Assembly: GCF_030272615.1 (NCBI RefSeq)
Contig: NC_081412.1
Coordinates: forward strand, 696,208,083-696,272,082
From: Cryptomeria japonica
Lineage: Eukaryota; Streptophyta; Pinopsida; Cupressales; Cupressaceae
DNA: 64,000 nt
Direction of reading: 5' to 3'
The notes below the pieces were generated by a model. It was not told the origin of the DNA. It worked only from the letters and a program-made list of their open reading frames with translations, and searched no databases. The first letter of the stretch is position 1. The number at the start of each line of letters is the position of its first letter. Position numbers and translations under genes: made by a program. Shown one piece after another: positions 20,870-32,617 of the stretch.

Positions 20870-23699
20870 CCTTTGACAACAATGCCAAATGTAACATATA
20901 CCTTGCATAACCTTTCTATTTCCTGCTCAGTCTCAACTTGATTCTTAGAAATATCAAAATAAAAGAAAGTAATATTGGAGGTAGAGGCAAGATACTTTCC
21001 TCTAGATTCAAAAGCTTTCTTCAACAGAGTGCCATTACGATATAAAGCCATTTTGCCATTTTCAATGTGCTTAGCCAACTTATCTCCATATGCCTTCTTA
21101 TAGCTCTTCTTTGAGATATCTGAGCAACATCTTGAAGTGATTTGATTTGATCAGATGCATCTGCAACTAACTGACCAAGTTTGCTGATAGGAGTAGGAAG
21201 ATGTGGGACAGAGGTTTCTGATAGTAATCCAGATAAAATTTATACAGCATTCTGAATTGTCTCTTCCTCAATTCTTTGTTCTTTCAACCTCTTCTTCTGT
21301 GCATGAGATTGCATAACATTAGAAATCTTCATCATTTCAAATGCACTCAAGGTATTTATGTCAATAGGTCCTGCAATACTTAAAGAGTCTTCATCATCAT
21401 CATCATCATCAAGTAGTTCTGGCTTTGCCATTTCAGGGGGTGTACTCTTAATGATGGCTCTTTTTGTGTTCTTCTTTGTTGCATCTTCTGGTTGCTGAGT
21501 AGTAGCTTCCACAATGGATTCCTTTTGAGTGATCTTAGTGATTGATGGAGATTGGGCTTTCTCTAGTTGTTCAGTTGCCGATATATTGACCTCCTTTAGT
21601 TGAGTACCCGATTGATCAACTATTGTATCATGTACTTCTATGATTGAAGGAGGATCCATATCTAGTGCAGTAATATCTTCAGATAGGTCCACTGTATCCT
21701 GAATATCCTCATCAACAAGAATAAAAGAGTCATCCTTCTTCTTGGTTGAATAGACTATATCAGCTAGAACAATTTCCTCTTCATCCATTTCTGGTCGAGG
21801 AACATCTTATGTGGTATCATCCTTACGGCTTGAGTGGATGACATCTTCCCTCTGTTTGATTATACAGGCTAGTTGATGTGTCTCAGACTCAACAACTGAC
21901 CTTTTTCCATTTAGAAGCTTTAGTCTTCTTACTATAAAATCAAAATATGCTTTGTATTTCTCAGTTAAAGCACTAATTCCATTTGATGATAGATTGGGGA
22001 AGTACTGTACAAATACTTCATCAAAAATCTTCTTTTTTATTTGACTAGCTTCTTCCCATTTATCTAATAAAGTATTATACAAAGAGACTGAAATATCTTT
22101 CTCCAATTCATGTGGAGATCTACTGTAATGACCCAGATAGTTTAGTACCTATTGAAGTACTTGCTTCTGCTCATCTTCAGTAAAATAATCATAATGTTCT
22201 TTGACATTGTCAAACCTATTTCTTCCCAATAACTTCATTATTCATTCAAATATTGTTGCAGGTTTGTAGGTGGCGATGTCTATAGATGTAGTTGCCTTCG
22301 GCACTACCTTTACCTTCTTAGGTGTTTTGCCAGTTTCTTTTTCCTTTTTAGGTTCTTCTTTAGATTTTGTACCCTCAGACTTTGGTTGCAAAATCAGTTT
22401 CATGTTCCTCTTCTTTGGTACACTCTCTTTTTTCTCAATTGTTTTAGGTGTTGGTTCCTTCTTGTTTAGGACACTTCGAGTCACCCTTGTAGTTTTCTTC
22501 ACAGGAGATTTTTCCTCACTTTTCTTTTTCTTTCCTTTAGCTTTAGCTACAGGTGCAGTATTGGTTTTAGCAGGTGCAGCTTAGATTGCTAGAATGTCCA
22601 ATTTTGCCTTCTTTTTGTGTATAGGCGATGCTAACAAGGTATTAGCATAGCCAACTAGTAAGTCATGATTGACCTCGTAGCCCATATCTTCCAACTCTTC
22701 CTCCCTTGGTTCAATTTCTTGCATCAAGCAAAAGTCAGTGGTAACCGTAAAGATTATGTCTTTCTTAAAGTGTTTTACCACATCTTTAGGTAACCTCATT
22801 CTGAAGCTCATCTTCTTCTGAAATTCATTAAAGTACTTGTCCGTGGCAGCTAAAAAGGTATTCTTTATAGCCTTAATGTTGTTCTTGATCTATGCATTAA
22901 TTGGTTGTTATTTGGACCATTCAATGTCACCTATACCAGGTAGAAAATTCTAAAAGTAGAAAAATAACCCAACCAACAGCTGACCAAATTTGAACTTCTG
23001 AGTATTGTCCTTCTCAATGGATTTTAAATTTTGAAATAGTTGGAGTCTAATAGCTTCACAAATATCATAGTATTCATTTCCAACAATCATACTATGTGCT
23101 ATATGAATTGTTGCAGATGGAACACTGTTAAGTCTACTGGAGTAAAATACACTGTAGCCTATCACCATTGCTGCAAGTTTCACCCCAGGATCTGTGATAT
23201 TGTTAATAGAGAAAGAGCACCCATCAGAAGTAGAATCAGTTAGCTTGAAGACAGTGTCTTTTGTAATTCTCCTCAACTTGGGGACTTTACCGATTGAGTA
23301 ATAACCTGTTACAACCCTAATAGCCTCCTTGGTTATTGTGTGAGTCCTCTCCAAATACATATTTTTGTAGTGGACTCGACTCAAAATTATTCTTATGTGT
23401 TCATCCTCAAAGTCTTCAAGAAAGTAGGTAGCATTATGAAACCCTTTTTCATAAACCCTAGCATATTCAGCTTCAATCTTTCCATCCTTATTACAGAGTG
23501 ATTTCAGCTAAGTAAAGATATGAAGAGTTCCCAAATCTTCAATTTTGCAATCTATATAGCTGGACAAATCACCTTTGACTATGACTCCACTTGGGACTTG
23601 CAACAATGCATTATAAGACATAATTTCATCTACCTTTAGAGCTTCCTTAGGGTCAATAGTGATCATCAACCTCCCTACAGATTTAGAAGTAGATGCCAT
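20870..23699 (-). pseudogene. Element B large gag-like ORF (relative of the G protein)
   Basis: It starts at ATG 23699 and is broken by several stops and frameshifts. Blocks in order match the G protein: an N-terminal Met-Ala-Ser start, an ILSRVH block (coded near 23384), a VIGYSVFYSSRLNSVP block (near 23150), a KFGQLLVGLFFYF hydrophobic segment (near 22960), an FQKKM to TDFCLMQEIEPR block (near 22820-22710), a Lys-rich tail (22590-22270), a GRNRFDNVKEHYDYF stretch (near 22215), an acidic region with a run of seven aspartates (coded about 21393-21413), and a helical C-terminal part with KLGQLVADASDQIKSL (near 21160). The last residues seen in C are missing: the frame runs into non-coding sequence near 20890. 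Function is unknown. Its place downstream of a CCHC gag, where pol would be, is the notable point. Confidence 0.75.
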
Positions 23700-24159
23700 T
23701 CTAGATAAACAAGTTTCGAGGCGATATACAAGGAAATACCTAGAATTTCACATGTCGCTTCAATTCCTGATTGGACCGATCAAATGCACTCTCATTCGCT
23801 TCTTTGCAGCTTTCAATTCAACTTGATTTCTCTTAATCATGGAGCAATTCACCAATTCGCACCAAGACAATCTTGATCTGCTCTGCAATCGCTTCAATTT
23901 CTTCCCTTTTTTTTTGAAAGAGTTAGGGTAAAAATGATAAGGTAAAACTTGTTTTTATTATTTTTACCAACCATAATAAATGCTCTTACTTTTAGGTTAA
24001 AAACCCTAATTTCACTGCTTAAGTGAAATACTAATTGATTAACACGTCAGCACAAAGTTACCAAAATTGAAAATTCAAAAAGATTCTTTCTCGCTTATTC
24101 AAAAAAAGGGTCCAAAATATGTTTTACCATTATGCTCCCCTTAGCCATTTTAGATAGGC

Positions 24160-25454
24160 TTAAGTCACTGGTGCTAGACTCTCTTCATTGGGTGAAGGAG
24201 TGATTTCTTCTACAAGAAATTCTTTGCTTTTCTTCTTCCAAGTCTGGTTCATATCTTCTCTTGTTTCTTCAACATCAATTTTCTTCTTGCCTTTCTGATC
24301 CTTAGTAGAGTTGATCAGTTTGTTGTTTTTGGTTTTGCAAAACTTTGCCAGGTGCCCCAGTTTGTTGCAGTGGTAACAGACCATACCAGATGATCTCTAG
24401 GGTCCTAAATTTCCTCTTCCTGTTTTTCTCTGTAGTTCATGGCCACATGGCCAAGGTTATTACAAAAGGTACAAACAATGTTTGTTCCCTTTTCCATTTC
24501 AAATGGACTAAACCGCTTGCCATAGGATCTTTGCCAGTTCCTATTTACCCAGTTATCAAAATTCCTTGTCCAGTTACCATATGGTCTAGGATGCATGTGT
24601 GGTATAGGATTGTTTGATCCATATCTGCACTCAATATGTTTATGCCCATACATTCCACAAGTGTAGCAATGTCCTTCGGAATTTCTAGACACATACCTAG
24701 CATTAATATTGTAACTTGCATTCATGTTAGGTTTGTTCCTACAAGCATTTGCAGTATGACCAGGCTTATGGCAAACAAAGCAGACAGGTTTAAAGGCCTT
24801 CTTACCGATAGTCTTATTAACTTTTGAATCATTTTTATTCTTTGGATAGTTGCTCTTTGTCCCAGAGGATTCACCTTTTTCAATTGTATGAAAACCAAGT
24901 CCAAAGATATCACCCTTCATTCTTTGTGATTGAATTTGTTCTTCCAGCATGGTAGAACTTTTGACAAACTTTTCCAGTTTCTCATTGGCTTCAGTAAGCT
25001 TATTGACAAGATCCTCATTGTGCTTAGACAGATTCACTTTCAGAGATGATGCCAACTCAAGATCTAGCTTTAGGTTTTCCTTTTCTTCTGCTTCAGCTAT
25101 TAAGTCCTCATGCATAGTGTCTTTTTCCTGTTTGATCTTTATGATTTCCTGATCTCTTACCTTGATAAGATCTTCAACAGCTCTTCTTGCTTCCAGCTCC
25201 TGGCTCATGTGGATAGTGAGACCTTCCAGTTCTCTTATTAAATTCAGTTTCTCACCCTGCAACTTTTTAACTTCTTCTGATAAAGCATCAATATTAGCTT
25301 CGGTTGAAGAACTATTGTTAGATATTTCTAACAATTTTTTAGATAACCCTCTCCTCTTGACTTGAGAAGCTTTCAATTTTCCCCTAAGGGATTCAACTTC
25401 ATTTCTACTAGCTTCTAGCTCTCTAACCATCTCAAAGTAGCTTTTGTCCCCCAT
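24160..25454 (-). pseudogene. Element B zinc-knuckle gag
   Basis: The start chosen is ATG at 25454, about 45 bases after the primer binding site; the frame stays open to 24405, then a frameshift carries the end to about 24160. The N-terminal 200 residues are a long Glu/Lys/Leu coiled coil. They are followed by CCHC knuckles: CFVCHKPGHTANAC, CYTCGMYGHKHIEC, a third whose last Cys is Tyr (CTFCNNLGHVAMNY) and, after the frameshift, CYHCNKLGHLAKFC. Copia-type gag proteins end in this coiled-coil plus knuckle arrangement, but the N-terminal capsid-like part usual for that family is absent here. The role would be packaging RNA. No protease follows. The next frame is the large ORF at 23699. Confidence 0.8.
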
Positions 25455-25499
25455 GGTAGTTTCAAGATTCCCTTCTAATCGGTTAGGCTTCAAAGAAGT

Positions 25500-25516
25500 T
25501 AGGCTCTGATAGCAAT
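25500..25516 (-). promoter_or_regulatory. Primer binding site of element B
   Basis: On the minus strand the bases after the LTR end read AATTGCTATCAGAGCCTAAC. This resembles the TGGTATCAGAGCC initiator-methionine tRNA site of plant Ty1/copia elements, with one substitution. Confidence 0.8.
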
Positions 25517-26210
25517 TGATGGACTTGAAAAGCACTAAGAGGGGGGGGTGAATTAGTGACTCTAAAACAAACACTACTTTAAACACTGATCGATATATGA
25601 ATTTAACAAAGAAGTTAAAAAAAATACATGCTCTCCAAAATGAAATAACAACATCTGCATAAAGTAGAACATCCATCATAACACAAGTGTTTATACGTGG
25701 AAAATCTAAATAGGTAAAATACATGGTGAGATGGAACTCACAAGTTAACTATCTCCAGTAATAGAAAACTGACTGGTTAAGGTCTTACAAAGAGCTCTGC
25801 TAGGAGTGAATCTTGTTAGAGATTCCAAGCTTGATTAGAAGCTTATACCCTATTAAGAGTACTACCCTGTTAAGAGTAACCTTGTTGAAGGATTTTAGAA
25901 TCCAAACTAATGGATCACCTTGTTAGAGGATTTGTACAATGAAGCTTGTTAGAGGTTACCCGGTTAGGGGATTTAGTTCTATTGTAATGATTAGAAAACA
26001 ACAAGATAGATTTGATCTATTTTGAGTAGCACAAACTTGCTTGATCAAATCATTCTAAGTGCATTCAACATTTCTCTCCATCTAAACACTTATCGCTCTT
26101 CAGCAAAAGTATTCGCATATATTACCTCTACTATATATGTTCTCTCTTTTTTATCTCGCACAAAATGATTTGCTCAGATGTCTTTAAACAGGCATTCAGA
26201 CCTTATGTCG
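25517..26210 (-). repeat. Truncated 5' LTR of element B
   Basis: It aligns with the first ~690 bp (plus-strand order) of 19584-20667. Similarity stops at about 26209 and the promoter-distal U3 is gone. It contains a short internal duplication of an ACCCTRTTAAGAGTA unit near 25850-25880. The U5 hairpin arms read CACTAA and TTAGTG (25533-25558), both changed yet still pairing. Confidence 0.85.
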
Positions 26211-27150
26211 CATCATTGCTAAATTGCAAAGCCAGTTGATGGGACGGAACCAATAAGGTAAGTCTTCAACACTGATGATTTCCTCTTCTCCTGCAAGACC
26301 TCCACCTACTAGCCCTATCATTGAATTTCCACCATCTTCAGCACCCTCTAGCTCTCAAATGATTGAGATTACTCCTCAAGAACTAGAAAACCTGAAACAG
26401 GCTCAGGCCTTATATGCAGGGAAATATGAGGAAAAGGTAAGGGCCACAATCTCCAGTTTTGCAGATACAATAAATGCCTCATTGCTTTACAACAATGTGG
26501 GAAAAATTATTCAGATATGGAATGAGCTGAGGAGAGATAAGGCCATTTTGACACCCATTTTTGACAGATGGAGGCCTAGGGAGAAATATCTAGAGTTCAT
26601 GTGTGTATCCTGTGATGAAGCAAGAGCCAATCCTATTATCAAATCCACTTCTGATGTCGCTAAAGTCTTAATGCAATTGGCAGCAGAAGTGGATAATGTG
26701 GATAGAAAGGTTAATTTGTGTAAGAAGGAATACACTGATCAAGTTTTTGAGTTGCTCCCAGGAATTTTTTCTAATCCGGATCAGTTAAAAGACAAGCAAA
26801 TATGGCTTAAGGAGATAGAAGCTAAATTGTCAGCAAGGGTTAAAGGAATCATTGATCTTGATGATACTTCTTTCTTTGTTGTGACAATACAGGAAATAGA
26901 GAAAATTAAATCACATTATGGTTTTCTTAATTCAGAAGTCAACAAACTAGGAAATTCTTGGAAAAGGTTGACTAAGATTAAAGATGATGTGATTAATTTT
27001 TCATGGCCGACAGAAGAGATATATAGTGAGTGGGAAATTAAGTATGTCACCCATGATCCGGAACAGTTGGAGAGCGCCCTTGAAAAAATAGAAGAGGTTG
27101 CAACCGAACAGCCTGTTGAACAGACTACAGAGGCTGAAAAGAGCTTGTAA
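26211..27150 (+). pseudogene. Gag-like gene H, 3' part
   Basis: The frame runs from the edge of element B through a TAA at 26254 to TAA at 27148-27150. The main open part codes 291 residues from ATG 26275. It begins with a Ser/Pro-rich linker (residues 1-30) and is then predominantly helical, Glu/Lys-rich, with WNELRRDKAIL (about residue 82) and repeated amphipathic helices to an acidic end. The composition is like the C-terminal half of the hAT-borne gene at 53529. With 18470-19583 it would form a protein of at least about 680 residues. The bases lost with B's truncated LTR prevent exact joining. Confidence 0.6.
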
Positions 27151-28060
27151 CTGTTTTTTACGGAAAACTTGTAACCTCTTTATTTTTGAAAAGAAATGAG
27201 TGTAACAAACTCTCCTCAAGAAGTCCGAAGCTTTGTGCATCCATGTTGTTATAAATGGATACCAAGACTATGGAAAAAATGATCAAAAAATTTTGTAAGA
27301 AAACGCTGCAGAAATTTATCTAAGCTTTTCTAAGTTTAATGGAGAATCAGAATTTATTGTAATATTTCTTGAACTTAATATCAATATACAGGCCATCGGT
27401 TTTGAGTAAAGCTTTGTGTTGTCTTCAAGTTTGTTCACAAATTTATTTACTATTTTCATTCTGAATAATCCAGGGTTGTTCTGTTTAAAATGGAATTGCA
27501 AAGCAATTTTAGTATAAGTGTTTGTTAGCTTTTCTCTTTAGGAGAGAAATTAAATACGTGAGATCACTCATACCAATAATTTCTTTGGGAGGAACTTTGA
27601 ATTTTGAGGACCATAGCTTATTTTGGAATGCTTGAATTCTTGTATGTGTCAGGCATATATAAGGATTAATGGAAACCAAGCCGACGGGATGTATAAAGAT
27701 GTATTGTTTAAGGAGTTTTATTTGAGTTTAGATGACTCTGTGACCTTGGATAAGGCACTGGTATTAATTGAAGTTGTTTATTGCATACTTTGTTGATCAA
27801 AATACTGAATTTAAGTACAATTTCCATCCTTTGTTTTCAGTTGATTTCAAGGTGAATAAATCCACTGGTTTTCTGGACTGGTTTGCTGTGGGTTTATGTT
27901 TGAAAGTGTGAATTTAATTCACAAAGGTATACCCACCTGGGCTCCGAGGAAGCCCGAAGTGTAGAAGGTTTAATCAAACCTTGTCATATGTTGTCTTGAG
28001 AATTTCCTTATCTTTGATGTCTCTTCTGCACCAAGCTCAAATCATATTACTCTAAGGATA
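27151..28060. other. Non-coding stretch after gene H
   Basis: No gene seen. The part next to the H stop may be its 3' untranslated region (several AATAA-like signals). The boundary with the F leader near 28060 is uncertain. Confidence 0.45.
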
Positions 28061-28422
28061 TTAAAGGGAATCAGATTTTGAAGACAACAGAAAGGAAAGC
28101 ATTATGCCAGCAATTTTTCAACATAGAGAACAACATTCAATTTGTATGATGGTTTCACCAATGCAAGCACTCTGAATTTATATAATTTGATTATATCTAA
28201 GAGTGCAAAGCATTCCCAAATCAAATAATTAAGCAAATTAAGCAATGCACAAGTTCAATTTTGAATTTAAAAATTAGAGTTTTAATGAAATCGACCTCTA
28301 AATTTTTAAAATTTGCAAGGAAATCAAATTTGTAAATAAAAACTTGAATTTCAAATTGCTTAAATACTCAGATCTAAGAACATAAATCAAAATTAAAGGT
28401 ATTCACATTGGGTTCACCAAAA
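28060..28422 (-). other. Leader and primer site of an A-related element (F)
   Basis: On the minus strand the sequence leaving the LTR at 28423 reads TTTTGGTGAACCCAATGTGA, the element A primer site with small changes. It is followed by AT-rich leader resembling 4901-5150, including a GAGTGCTTGCATTGG stretch (compare 5125-5139). Similarity fades below about 28160. Confidence 0.7.
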
Positions 28423-30051
28423 TGTGATGCATAAAAATGGAACCAAGTGGCTAAGACCTAATCCCACTCTCATGTACACGCAGTGGAATATGAAAGAACC
28501 TAGGGAGATATCTCATGTTGACTACTTCTTGTAGAGGAGAGAGGGAGTCAAGTAATATCTCTTAGGGTTTCTATTCCTCTGTTGTAATATAGAGGAGGTG
28601 TACAAAATATGATGCAATAACCAACTATGCTAGGAGATGAACAATGAAGCCAACATAAACTACAGAATCTGATTGAACTGAAATTGAGAAACTAAACATA
28701 GAGAAGTGAGGGGAATCTAGATGTTCACCTGTGCCTAAAATTTGGAGCTGACTAGGTAGGACCAAGGTGTTGGGCACCCTGGTCTGTGATACTACAAGAG
28801 GCTGAAACTGCTAGATCTGGGATTCTAAAGTCCTGAAATACAGAACTGCCAAAAAATGTTAAAAAATCCAGAGGACCAAGGTGCCATGCCCTAGTCCTAA
28901 GAGGATGATGGTACCACACCCTAGTCCTTAAATATTGAGGTCAAATTTTGAGGTTGGATCTGTATCTGCGTGCTCTGTCAATTTTGAAGATCGTGCATCT
29001 ATCAGATTTTTGTACCTACACTTACAACTTGAAAAATGGTGTTTAGGTGGCTATATAGGGTTTTGCCTTAGTCAAACCCCTTTTTTTGGTAGTTTCCACC
29101 TCCACAAATAGTTGATAATGTATTGAAAATGTGTGTGCAAGAATCTTGTGTGTATGCAAGATCCTAAATGAACAAGAAAGTAGATCTGGAGTTCTACCCT
29201 ATGCTTTGGAGAGTAAACCCTAAATGAGTGTAAATGTAAATGTAAATGCTTCAAATCACAAATAGAATAATGGATCTAATTTATGAATGTAAATCTAAAA
29301 ATGAATATTATGAAGCTCATACAAAGACATGAAAATAACATGAAACCATACCAAACCCTAAGGGAGAGGTACAAGCCAATCAACAATTGGTGATCTCCTA
29401 TTATTCTTCAATGTCCTCAAAGATCCTAATTGATGTTGAAAATGATTGATGAAAGATTGATAAATTCTTGATGAATGCTTGATTTTTTTATTGTAGACTC
29501 CACATAACCTATACTTTCACTTCGTAAGAGGCTCCTTCAATTACTAGAGAATCGGATCCTTCAAATGAGGAAAGGAAAGGCTATATGTATGAAACCCTGA
29601 CTTTGTTTTGAGTCATAGGCTGACCTAGAAATGATTATTTTCACCAATCTCTTAGATTTGAATTTTAAAATATTGCCCAAACATGCTCCCAAAATTTGGG
29701 GAGAAAAAGTCAAGACCAAGTAGGTAGCTACCTGGTCCGAACACACGGTCTGACCAACTTTTCGCCAAATTTTTGGCGAAGCAAGATATTGTGATTTTAA
29801 AGTCAATTCCAGTAGTATATAGGAATTTGAGATGTCTAGATATATGAAATCGGGCCTTGAATGTCAAAATAGGACATAATTAGGGTATTTGATGAAATGA
29901 TTTATTGAAAAAATAAAATAAAAAGGGGCACACTTAATGTAAAAGGCCCAATTTTATGATGTGTAGAGGAATGAAAACACACTAAGGAGGGTGCTAACCT
30001 AAGCATGGAATTGTACCACCCAATTAAGGGTGTACAATTTACTACGCTATA
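28423..30051 (-). repeat. LTR of element F, an inverted relative of the A LTRs
   Basis: 1,629 bp, close to the A LTR length. Read on the minus strand it opens TATAGCGTAGTAAATTGTAC (TG start mutated to TA) and ends GCATCACA. It shares the A features in order: a GGTGGTACAATT motif, the AGGGTTTCATA promoter block, GC-rich CACCCTGGTC minisatellite remnants near 28770-28940, and the CACTTGT-like end. It is clearly diverged from A. Internal element sequence lies on both sides of it. Confidence 0.85.
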
Positions 30052-30253
30052 GGCTCTAACTAGGGAACATCTTCTAATCAATCGCAAGAATGATTTTGAA
30101 GGAGTACAACCTTAGATCTCCAAGTGCCTTCCTCTAATCCATTGGGCCATAGAATCAAGCAACCAAAAACCAAAAATAAAAGAAAAAGAAGGAAAGACAA
30201 GTGAAAGACCAAAAAGAACCACTGTAAAATTATTTACAAAGGAGCTTGAAACT

Positions 30254-30459
30254 TCACTTTGTGAACAATTTGAGATGATGTCCATTGATAGGAAATGCAA
30301 ATAGGGTACCATCATGATATGCCAAAAGGTAACTGGATCCTCCACATACTTGATGTATAATGAAAGCACCAGTCCACAAGGAATCAAACTTCTCATGCAT
30401 TCCTTTTGGTTCATGTCTCTTATCCCAGAGAAGGACAAGATCACCAATTTTTAAATTTC
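30254..30459 (-). pseudogene. Ty3/gypsy integrase C-terminal fragment
   Basis: On the minus strand this codes NLKIGDLVLLWDKR, then KFDSLWTGAFII, and ends NGHHLKLF before TGA at 30254-30256. The pattern (GDLVL-W, K-F--W-GPY-like, PVNG-HLK) is the C-terminal DNA-binding part of plant Ty3/gypsy integrases. About 200 bp of non-coding sequence separates it from the LTR at 30051, as expected for the 3' end of pol. No reverse transcriptase or integrase core lies upstream in the window, so it is a truncated remnant. It is the only enzyme of retrotransposition I can see besides the protease of A. Confidence 0.8.
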
Positions 30460-31227
30460 ATGATTTGGTTTTCTTATCAAAGAGATGTTGGCATTGTATT
30501 GTCATGGATGTCAACTGGTATAGGATGGCAACCAATATGGGAGATGTATGTGCAATACTATTATTGATGCATACCTGAAGTGATGTTGTTGATGTCTCTA
30601 ATGTCACCTAGCTTAGCAGGTCACCGGTAAGGAAGAGAGTGCCATTCAGTATAATGATCATTGGACTCACCAGTACACAAGATAGTATTGACTTGTGTTG
30701 AAGACATGGACAGGAGACCGGTATGGTATAACACCGGTGAGTGACATGTTGGTAGTGCATTGCTGCCAACCGATAAGAGAGAAAGATGTTGGGTTGTTGG
30801 TTGTGATGAAGAGGCGGAATATTACAAAAATCACATCAACATCGGAGGAGAAGTGTGTGCAGGCCATCGATATGCTGTGTGGATGTCAATCACCAGGACT
30901 CCCACCGGTAAGTAATAATATTGAGGTTATATCCTAATATGCATGGATTTCTTCATAGTCCTCTAAGATAAGACAAAATAATTGAAGGCAAGTTATTAAA
31001 GGCTCACACTAGATCAAATGGTGAAATACTAAGTTGCCTTAGGTGCATGAGATCGGAGATATGCACTAAATCAGTCAAGTAAACATGATGAGTTGCCGAT
31101 ACAGAGAAGGAAATGATATGTTTGTCACTTTGACAAATAAGTTGATAGGAGAACCAGTCAAATGATGAATAAGGTAAGGTTGAGTAGTTGCACATAGAGA
31201 GTGTAACCAGATTGAAGATGGAGAAAG
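30460..31227. other. Non-coding stretch between F and C
   Basis: No gene seen. CCGGT occurs repeatedly (30600-30910), otherwise the sequence is featureless. Confidence 0.4.
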
Positions 31228-32315
31228 TGATGAACTTGTAAATCACTGAGAGGGAAGGGTGAATCAGTGACACCAAAAATAGTACTACTTTAAACACTGA
31301 CCGGTAGATAAACATAACAAGTTGGTTAAACAATATGCATGCAATAAAAAATGATATAACAACATCCACAATAAGTAAAACATCCACCATAACACAAGTG
31401 TTTATATGTGGAAAACCCAAATAGGTAAAAACCATGGTGAGATGGGACTCACAAGTAAACTACCTGCAGTAATAGATAACTAATTGGTTAAGGTCTACAA
31501 AGTGCTCTACTAGAAGTGAATCCTGTTAAAGATTACAATGCTTAGTTAAAAGCTATACCCTGTAAAAGGTATTACCCTATAAGGAGTAATCTCGATGGAG
31601 GATTTATGAATCCAAACTAATGGATCACCTAGTTAGAGGATTTGAACAATGAAGCTTGTTAGAGCTTACCCGGTTAGGGGATTTGACTGAAAACAATAGG
31701 TGATTTGATCTAGTAGTAGCACAAATTTCTTGTATAGATCCTCTTCTATGCACTTAACACTTGTTCACCAACATACTCTCTAACTTAACACTTCTTCCTT
31801 TGCACATAACATATCACTTTTGCTCATACAAAAAAATTCATTGTGATGTCAATATATAGACATCTAGATTTCATGTCGGCCTCTAGAAATCATAACACAA
31901 TTACCTAGGCGCAGTGTATCTGGTCAAGTGATCATAACTCATCACAAAAATATCGCCAAACCTTGTCGGTAAGGATAATTCATCATGACTTGTGATAAAT
32001 CATCACACAATCAATGAATACCGGTTGGAACAACAATACCGCTTGGAGTTGAACATATAAACCATGTATCCTTGATGCTCTTGTGATAATATCCACTAGA
32101 TCTTCATGTTGATGTCGAGTATGTATTACCACTAGTTTTCTACATGTATATACAGGTTGTCACCATGTATCGGTTAGATGTAAACCTCTAGTATACCGAT
32201 TTTAGTATGAACAACTTTGAAGTCACACTGGTAGACAATATGAACATATGTGTGTGTATGTGTTTCATCAATTACAACATATGATGAACTTATTACAATC
32301 ATCATCAAGCCATCA
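31228..32315 (-). repeat. 3' LTR of element C
   Basis: 1,088 bp. On the minus strand it starts TGATGGCTTG after a purine tract and ends GTTCATCA. It is homologous over its length to the B LTR (19584-20667). The U5 hairpin TCACTGA...TCAGTGA is at 31243-31270. Confidence 0.88.
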
Positions 32316-32331
32316 ATCTCCCCCTTTGGCA
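32316..32331 (-). promoter_or_regulatory. Polypurine tract of element C
   Basis: GCCAAAGGGGGAGATT on the minus strand, identical in form to that of B and directly next to the LTR start. Confidence 0.75.
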
Positions 32332-32508
32332 TTGATGGCAACACTTAGAAAATTTTCATTAATACCGCTAAGAGTGCTTACAAAAAAAAAATTATACACA
32401 TATACATATACTCCCCCTTACCACATACATCATACAAAATTTTCAAAAACACACATATATATTTCTATTCCTCCTTTGACAATAATGCCAAATTGAAAAT
32501 AAATAAAT

Positions 32509-32529
32509 AAATATATATATATATATATA
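32509..32529. repeat. (AT)n microsatellite
   Basis: About ten uninterrupted AT repeats in the non-coding part of element C between the large ORF and the LTR. Confidence 0.9.
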
Positions 32530-32617
32530 GAAAAGTTTGTATCAAAATGTTTTACATATACAAAAACTTGAAAAATTGAATCAAGATTCATGCATTCGCA
32601 AGTCTCATGAAAATAAC

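Larger units (their letters stand above)
19584..26210 (-). mobile_element. Element B: minus-strand non-autonomous LTR retrotransposon inside gene H
   Basis: Read on the minus strand the order is: partial 5' LTR (26210-25517), primer site (25516-25500), zinc-knuckle gag (25454-24160), large ORF (23699 to about 20870), purine tract (20683-20668) and complete 3' LTR (20667-19584). The interior is 4.8 kb and has no protease, reverse transcriptase or integrase motif. The 5' LTR lacks its first ~390 bp, so no target duplication can be scored. The two LTRs differ at roughly 8-10% of aligned bases by eye, making B older than A. It sits antisense in gene H. Confidence 0.88.

Noticed and set aside
22270-22584. 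Plus-strand 104-codon Phe/Val-rich frame
   Set aside because: It is the complement of the Lys-rich tail of element B's large ORF; the minus-strand frame is supported by homologues in G, C and D.
30460-31227. CCGGT repeats as a regulatory array
   Set aside because: Spacing is irregular and the word is short; chance or local bias is enough.
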